From Zonotrichia leucophrys gambelii (lineage: Eukaryota; Chordata; Aves; Passeriformes; Passerellidae), in assembly GCF_028769735.1 (NCBI RefSeq), contig NC_088170.1, forward strand, positions 45,490,585 to 45,554,584: a stretch of 64,000 nucleotides of DNA. Direction: 5' to 3'. Below the pieces are notes generated by a model, which searched no databases, was not told where the DNA came from, and worked only from the letters and a program-made list of their open reading frames with translations. Position numbers and translations under genes: made by a program. Below, in pieces: positions 59,178 to 64,000 of this stretch (positions within the stretch are counted from its first letter, which is position 1; each line of letters opens with the position of its first letter).

Positions 59178-62100
59178 TTATATAAGGTTATCTTTTCTTG
59201 TAGAACTGCTATTTCAGATCAACAACAAATATTTTAACCTGAAATAATATTTAACAATGCAGGGAGAATGGGGGATTTAATGGTTAGCCTAAATATTTTC
59301 TCTTTAGTTCATATTTGCATTCATTACTGCAGACCAAATGCACGTACAGATGAAATGTACTGCAGGACAGCATTGAATAGGTTGTTGTAGAATTAGTGTT
59401 TCATTGAACTTTCTGACAGACTGCTTTTAGCATCTTTTCAGGTTAAAACATTTAAAGGGCTCAGAACATTTAACTGCAGTAAAGAAAATATTCTTTTTGG
59501 AAACCACAACTTAAAAGACTTTAATTTTCTTCTTCATGTATATATTGTGTTTTTAATAGTCTTATTAATTGTATCCTCTATACAGTTTGAATCAGGAAAT
59601 ATACAGCAAAAACTGCATGAAAAATGACTGCGCGACAAAATTCTCAGAAGTAACAGTTATGGAAACAACTTATTGTATCAAAGTAAAACAAATCTGTCTT
59701 TATGTCTCTATGGAGGACTGTCAGAATACACAGTAACTTCCTGGCTAAATAAGGGATGAGTCTCACATATTGACACTTTGTTGCAACCACGCAAATCACT
59801 CACTATGCTTCTCTAGAAATTGGCTACTTCTGTATCAATGAGGAGTTCTCATCTCATCTGGTGTTTTCTAAATTTGTTGTGGATTCTTCAAATAAAAATA
59901 TATATCTTCCATTCAATGAAAAGCAAAAATAATCTAAGTGACATTTTTTTCCAACAGCTTTGTAAAAGAAATATGCTTCAATTTTATATAAGAGTTCAAA
60001 ATTAGTCAATATGTCTGTCTTTCCTACTACCAGTTACTTAAAGAGTTCTTCTCTAGACACCTCATCTTATTTACAAGAACCGACAACAGTAGTCACAGTG
60101 TAGGAAAATGGCCTCATTACGGCCAAAAGTGTAGCCCACACACAAAGAAGGCATCAATGAGTGAGGAAAGCTCAGGCTGATGTGAGTGTTCTCACATCAA
60201 CTGTTGTTGTTCACTGTAAAGCACTTTGATTGCAATGCAGTAATCAGAAAACAGAAATGCAGTATCCAGAGACTACTGCATTTAGTTTAAAAACTCTTCT
60301 CATGATTACACAAGCCTGACCTAATAAATCAAACTAATACCCACTGAGATGCTCAAGTTTTTCACTGAAAAAAATAAAGTGAAAGGAATTTGCTCACTAT
60401 AAAAAGCAGTAAATTCTTATCATGTAAAAAAAAAAACCTTGTCATTTTGCAAAATAGACTGATTTAAGTTATGTGTAAATTACATATTCCTCTTTCACAG
60501 TGTCTCACTACATGTAATAATGCCAATTTAAATAAGCCAGTGCCTTACTGAACAATAGTTCAAGCAGCATGGATTTCAAAGGGTGAAGAAATACTCAATT
60601 TTAATATAATCACAATCTTTTGTCCAACAAAAGCTTGTTCATTTGGGGATTTTACTGAAGCAATTTTCAAGTTTTTCTATAAGGCAAATTCTTTCAAGTT
60701 TTGTATCTCTTTTTCAGCCCAGTGATTAACTTTATTCTAAATTAAAACCTCTTTATGTCTTTTTCTGCAAGTCTGTATTAAATATTTCCACAAAACACTG
60801 AATTAATACAGTAAGGAAAAAAAAAGAAAAAAAGCATGAATACTTGCTTTTTAAGATCATCTTCCTGTTATTGAAACTGCACCTTCTCTCAATGTTTCTA
60901 ACATATTAAAAAACTTCAAGTACTCAAAATAATGTGAATTAATGGACTGCTTCAGCTGTAATATAAATCAAATACAAAAAGGACTGAACAGAATATTCCA
61001 TTAAAAATATGGAACAGAAAATATTTCCCAGTTTTCAGTTTCTTCAAAATCCTTCATTTGCTCACACATCTTTTTCTAAACTTAAAAGGAAAGAAAATGA
61101 ACAAAGAAGCAAAACCAAAAAAAAAAAAAAAATTAAAAGCAACAACACAAAATAAAATAAGACCTGAAAAGCAAAATTAATTCATTTGTGTTTCCTGTCA
61201 ATTTGCATGACTTTTTTCCTCAGTTTTTCTCCTGGCACCTAAGAAGACTGAGATCTGCATGGCCTACTTTCACTGCCACTTCAGGAAGGATTCATGTCAT
61301 CTATTCTGGAAGTGTCTGCATCTCAGCTTGTTCCCTTATGTCTTATAGTGAATAGAGAGCAACTGGTCACTTTTAGTATCCAATTTATGTAACTTATTTT
61401 AGATGTCTCTTTCAAAATTAGATGGTTTACTCACCTGGGAATGCTCATTTATCTCCACTGACTGAGAGGGAGAGAAGTCTAAACAATGAACCTAAATTTA
61501 GACACCTTCATTTGGCCAGATGGAACCCAGGCTTATAGTCCTTCCAGATACAATCTCTATTTCACATGTCCAATGGGCCTTTTGCTTTTAAATCCTGTAT
61601 AATAAAACCTTGTTTCCTGATAAAGTTCCACTGTGCTACTCCCTGAGCCAGTCACTAGTACTTTGCTTGTAAACTCTGTAAAAGATAGCATTATTCCAAC
61701 AGTGCCATGGTTTGCTTTCTCTTGTCTGTATGTTTCTGATTCTGCTATTGCAGCATTATGTAGCTTAACTTCCATTAAAATTTGGGCAGATCTAGAGCTA
61801 GCTGTTTTCCCTCCTTTTTCCAGTTTCCTAAATTCGTATAGAAGTTGGTATTCCATTGTTCTCTGAGCTATACTGTGCTTAGGATAATTTTAGTCTTCAA
61901 CTGTAAGGATGTCATCCTAAACCACATTATCTTCTACACTTCACAGCTTTCTTACAGCTCCTCAATTTAAAAATTTCCTTGCAATCTTCTTGATGTTAAG
62001 TGTCAACAGTTTGGTTCTAGATGAGATTTCTCTCTCTTACATAGGTGCTCTTTATTTGGAAAAGTCCTTCACATGATGTTTCTTCCACAAAATGTTAAAA

Positions 62101-62729
62101 ACCTTTACATAAGAGCTTCTGAGTTTTAAACACTGAGTTGATGAGCAGAGCTAATAGCCAAAAGCTTTGGAATTGTTTCCATATTTCTAACCTATTTTGG
62201 ATTTTGGACAGGTTTCTTTTGGACCCATTTACCCTAAAACTATTATTTAGTTCCCAGAATGGCATTTCCTAACCCCTTTGGAGGACACAGATTATCTACT
62301 GTCTCTCAAAGGACTGACAGACTGTTATTAACAAGCATTTTTAATTAAAATTGCTTTTATGTTGCAATTAACAAACAGAAGTAAGCCACTGATACAGCTA
62401 AATCTCAGTAACCCAAGATGAGGTTGTTCAAGTACACCACAGCTCTTATTTTCTTAACAGCTCTTCAAAAACACTGGAGTCAAAAAACAGTTTTAAAATA
62501 AACAAATATTTAATTCAAGGCCTAGGAACAAAACAGAAAGGTTTTTCTTTCTTGATTCCCAAGAGAAGCACTACAGCCACTTATTGTTTAAAGTATTAGT
62601 TCTTCAGAGGCACATTAAAGACTCCATCAATATATAAACCACTTGCATTGTATCATTTGTAGCTTTGCTTGACATTTAGTTTCATACACAAAAACCAAGG
62701 GACAAAATTGTTCTTGTGCGTTGATATTC

Positions 62730-62764
62730 TAAATTTGAGGTACATCAGATGTACCTCAAATTTA
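62730..62764. repeat. 35-bp palindrome: 17-bp perfect arms, 1-base centre
   Basis: Arms 62730-62746 (TAAATTTGAGGTACATC) and 62748-62764 are perfect reverse complements around a single A. Such a tight hairpin may have arisen by a templated (snap-back) replication error or may be the core of a tiny inverted-repeat element. No flanking duplication was found. Confidence 0.9.
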
Positions 62765-64000
62765 CTGGCATTCTTCCACTTTATTTGAATCTGGTCACAC
62801 TAGGAAAAATATGTTCTGGTTTTAGCCTCCCAATAATTCTCATAAGAATCAAAGCTATCTCTCCAAATGATTTGTTAGTAATAAAATACGCTGTCCAAGG
62901 TGAAAAAATATTACTGACTGCATATGAAAATTTTTTAAGAAAGCTCATGAACAAAGCCAATGATATTTTTTATTTACATGCATTGATAAGTCCCCTTTGG
63001 AAGATCATACACTTAGCATTTACAATTACATTACTTGCACAGATATAATAAGCAAACTGCATTGATTCAGCCATGTTGTATGGAGCAAAACATCTGATAG
63101 TTTTTTCCCTACTTAGAGTCGTATATTTCAAGCCTAATTTATCTACATTAATTCTGCTGCTACCTTTCTTGACTACAAAGTGACAAGTGGAAGGAAGGGA
63201 CTATATCAATTTCTTGCTGGGTAAGTTCGTATCATTTAGAAGTTTATTAGAGACAACACTCAGATTTCCTGGAAAGAAAACTCAGCTTTCCTGTGGAGAC
63301 ACTCAACAGCACAGGTCCAGAAGGTGCATAAACCTTGCATGCAGAAACAAGCCTGACAGAATGACTGTGATAACCTATTCACACCAGTATAATTATCAGC
63401 AGCTTTACCTACCAGCATTACCAATCTCTAATTGATATTCAATCAATAATATTGAATAATATATATACATTTTCAGGCATATTCCAACGTGAGGTTAGAC
63501 ACAATTTGGTTATTTATACAATGATAGTTCATCTGTCATACACAATTTTGAAACAAGGTCATTAAAGCCCATAAGTAAGGGTGCTAGGTAAGCTGGGATT
63601 GCAGGTGGACTTTGAGATCTGTCTCAAACTTCTCTCTTGTAACCTAGGAATATTTTTCCAATCCCATATCTCAGTAACACTTGTGCAATATCACAGTGCT
63701 TCCCTGCCTAAAAAAGTTGCTTAGAAAACATTCACAAATTTTAGTGAACTTAAACACATTTTACTTTAATGACATTGGCTTTAAGATGGCAAGCAAGGTG
63801 AAAGAGGCACATCCAAAATCAACCCTGTTTGCAGGCAGATGACTATGGAAATGATGAGACAGAAAAAGAGGATGTGAGCCCTACTACATCCATTAGCCAA
63901 ACCCTTGGTAAATTACAGGCATAAAAATAAAGCAGGCATTGGAAGCTGTAACTGCCCACTTACCCACCGGAAATCATAAGAAAGCACTTCCCATTCTGCA

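Larger units (their letters stand above)
58706..64000. other. AT-rich unique sequence, no gene seen
   Basis: About 5.3 kb without recognised genes or transposons. It contains a 22-bp palindrome (59156-59177), poly-A runs near 60427-60436 and 61119-61133, a minus-strand frame of 99 codons (61557-61856) of unknown nature, and a 35-bp near-perfect palindrome (62730-62764). Confidence 0.55.

Noticed and set aside
1..64000. CRISPR arrays, operons, ribosome binding sites, riboswitches, bacterial insertion sequences
   Set aside because: The sequence is vertebrate nuclear DNA by its repeats; no regularly spaced repeats or prokaryotic gene layout are present.

Overview
This window is vertebrate nuclear DNA, almost certainly from a bird and probably a passerine. 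It is AT-rich, has no operon-like gene packing, and its recognisable content is a typical avian set of interspersed repeats. That set comprises 5'-truncated CR1 LINEs, avian endogenous-retrovirus LTRs, and a tRNA-Ile-headed SINE with a CR1-like tail of the TguSINE1 type known from zebra finch. I found no exon, RNA gene or processed pseudogene that I can defend. The longest open frames are either antisense readings of repeats or short, unrecognised frames in unique sequence. The window therefore reads as intergenic DNA or the inside of a very large intron.

Layout. 1-8084: unique AT-rich sequence with small palindromes and a 25-bp tandem duplication. 8085-8925: old CR1, plus strand. 9551-9680: tRNA-Ile/CR1 SINE, minus strand. 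9785-10676: CR1 ORF2 fragment, minus strand, abutting a plus-strand CR1 3' end (10677-10845) in a twin-priming-like inversion. 11001-11032: (GT)16. 12668-12776: CR1 3' end. 17490-18390: the best preserved CR1. 18727-18818: A-rich low complexity. 20865-20967: CR1 3' end. 20968-34461: mostly unique, with a GC-rich patch near 22.4-22.7 kb. 34462-34735: short solo LTR with TATA and AATAAA signals. 39543-41492: ERVL-type LTR on the minus strand, split by a 927-bp insertion. 57072-57740: solo LTR with a perfect 6-bp target duplication, followed almost directly by a CR1 (57772-58705) lacking its 3' end. The rest is unique sequence.

The most unusual object is the insertion at 40335-41261. It has 217-bp terminal inverted repeats that look identical base for base, TG...CA ends, a 6-bp target duplication (GTTTCT at 40329-40334 and 41262-41267) and a 493-bp CpG-rich core. 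The ends and duplication length are those of retroviral integrase, but the repeats are inverted rather than direct. Each repeat carries a TATA-like motif and stops about where transcription would start. This suggests either an aberrant retroviral DNA with a U3 end on both sides or an undescribed long-inverted-repeat transposon. The undecayed arms and CpG-rich core, set inside a mutated LTR, point to a young insertion.

Nothing in the window works together as a pathway. The features form a layered history: old CR1s and the ERVL LTR first, then SINE and class II-like LTR insertions, then the inverted-repeat element.
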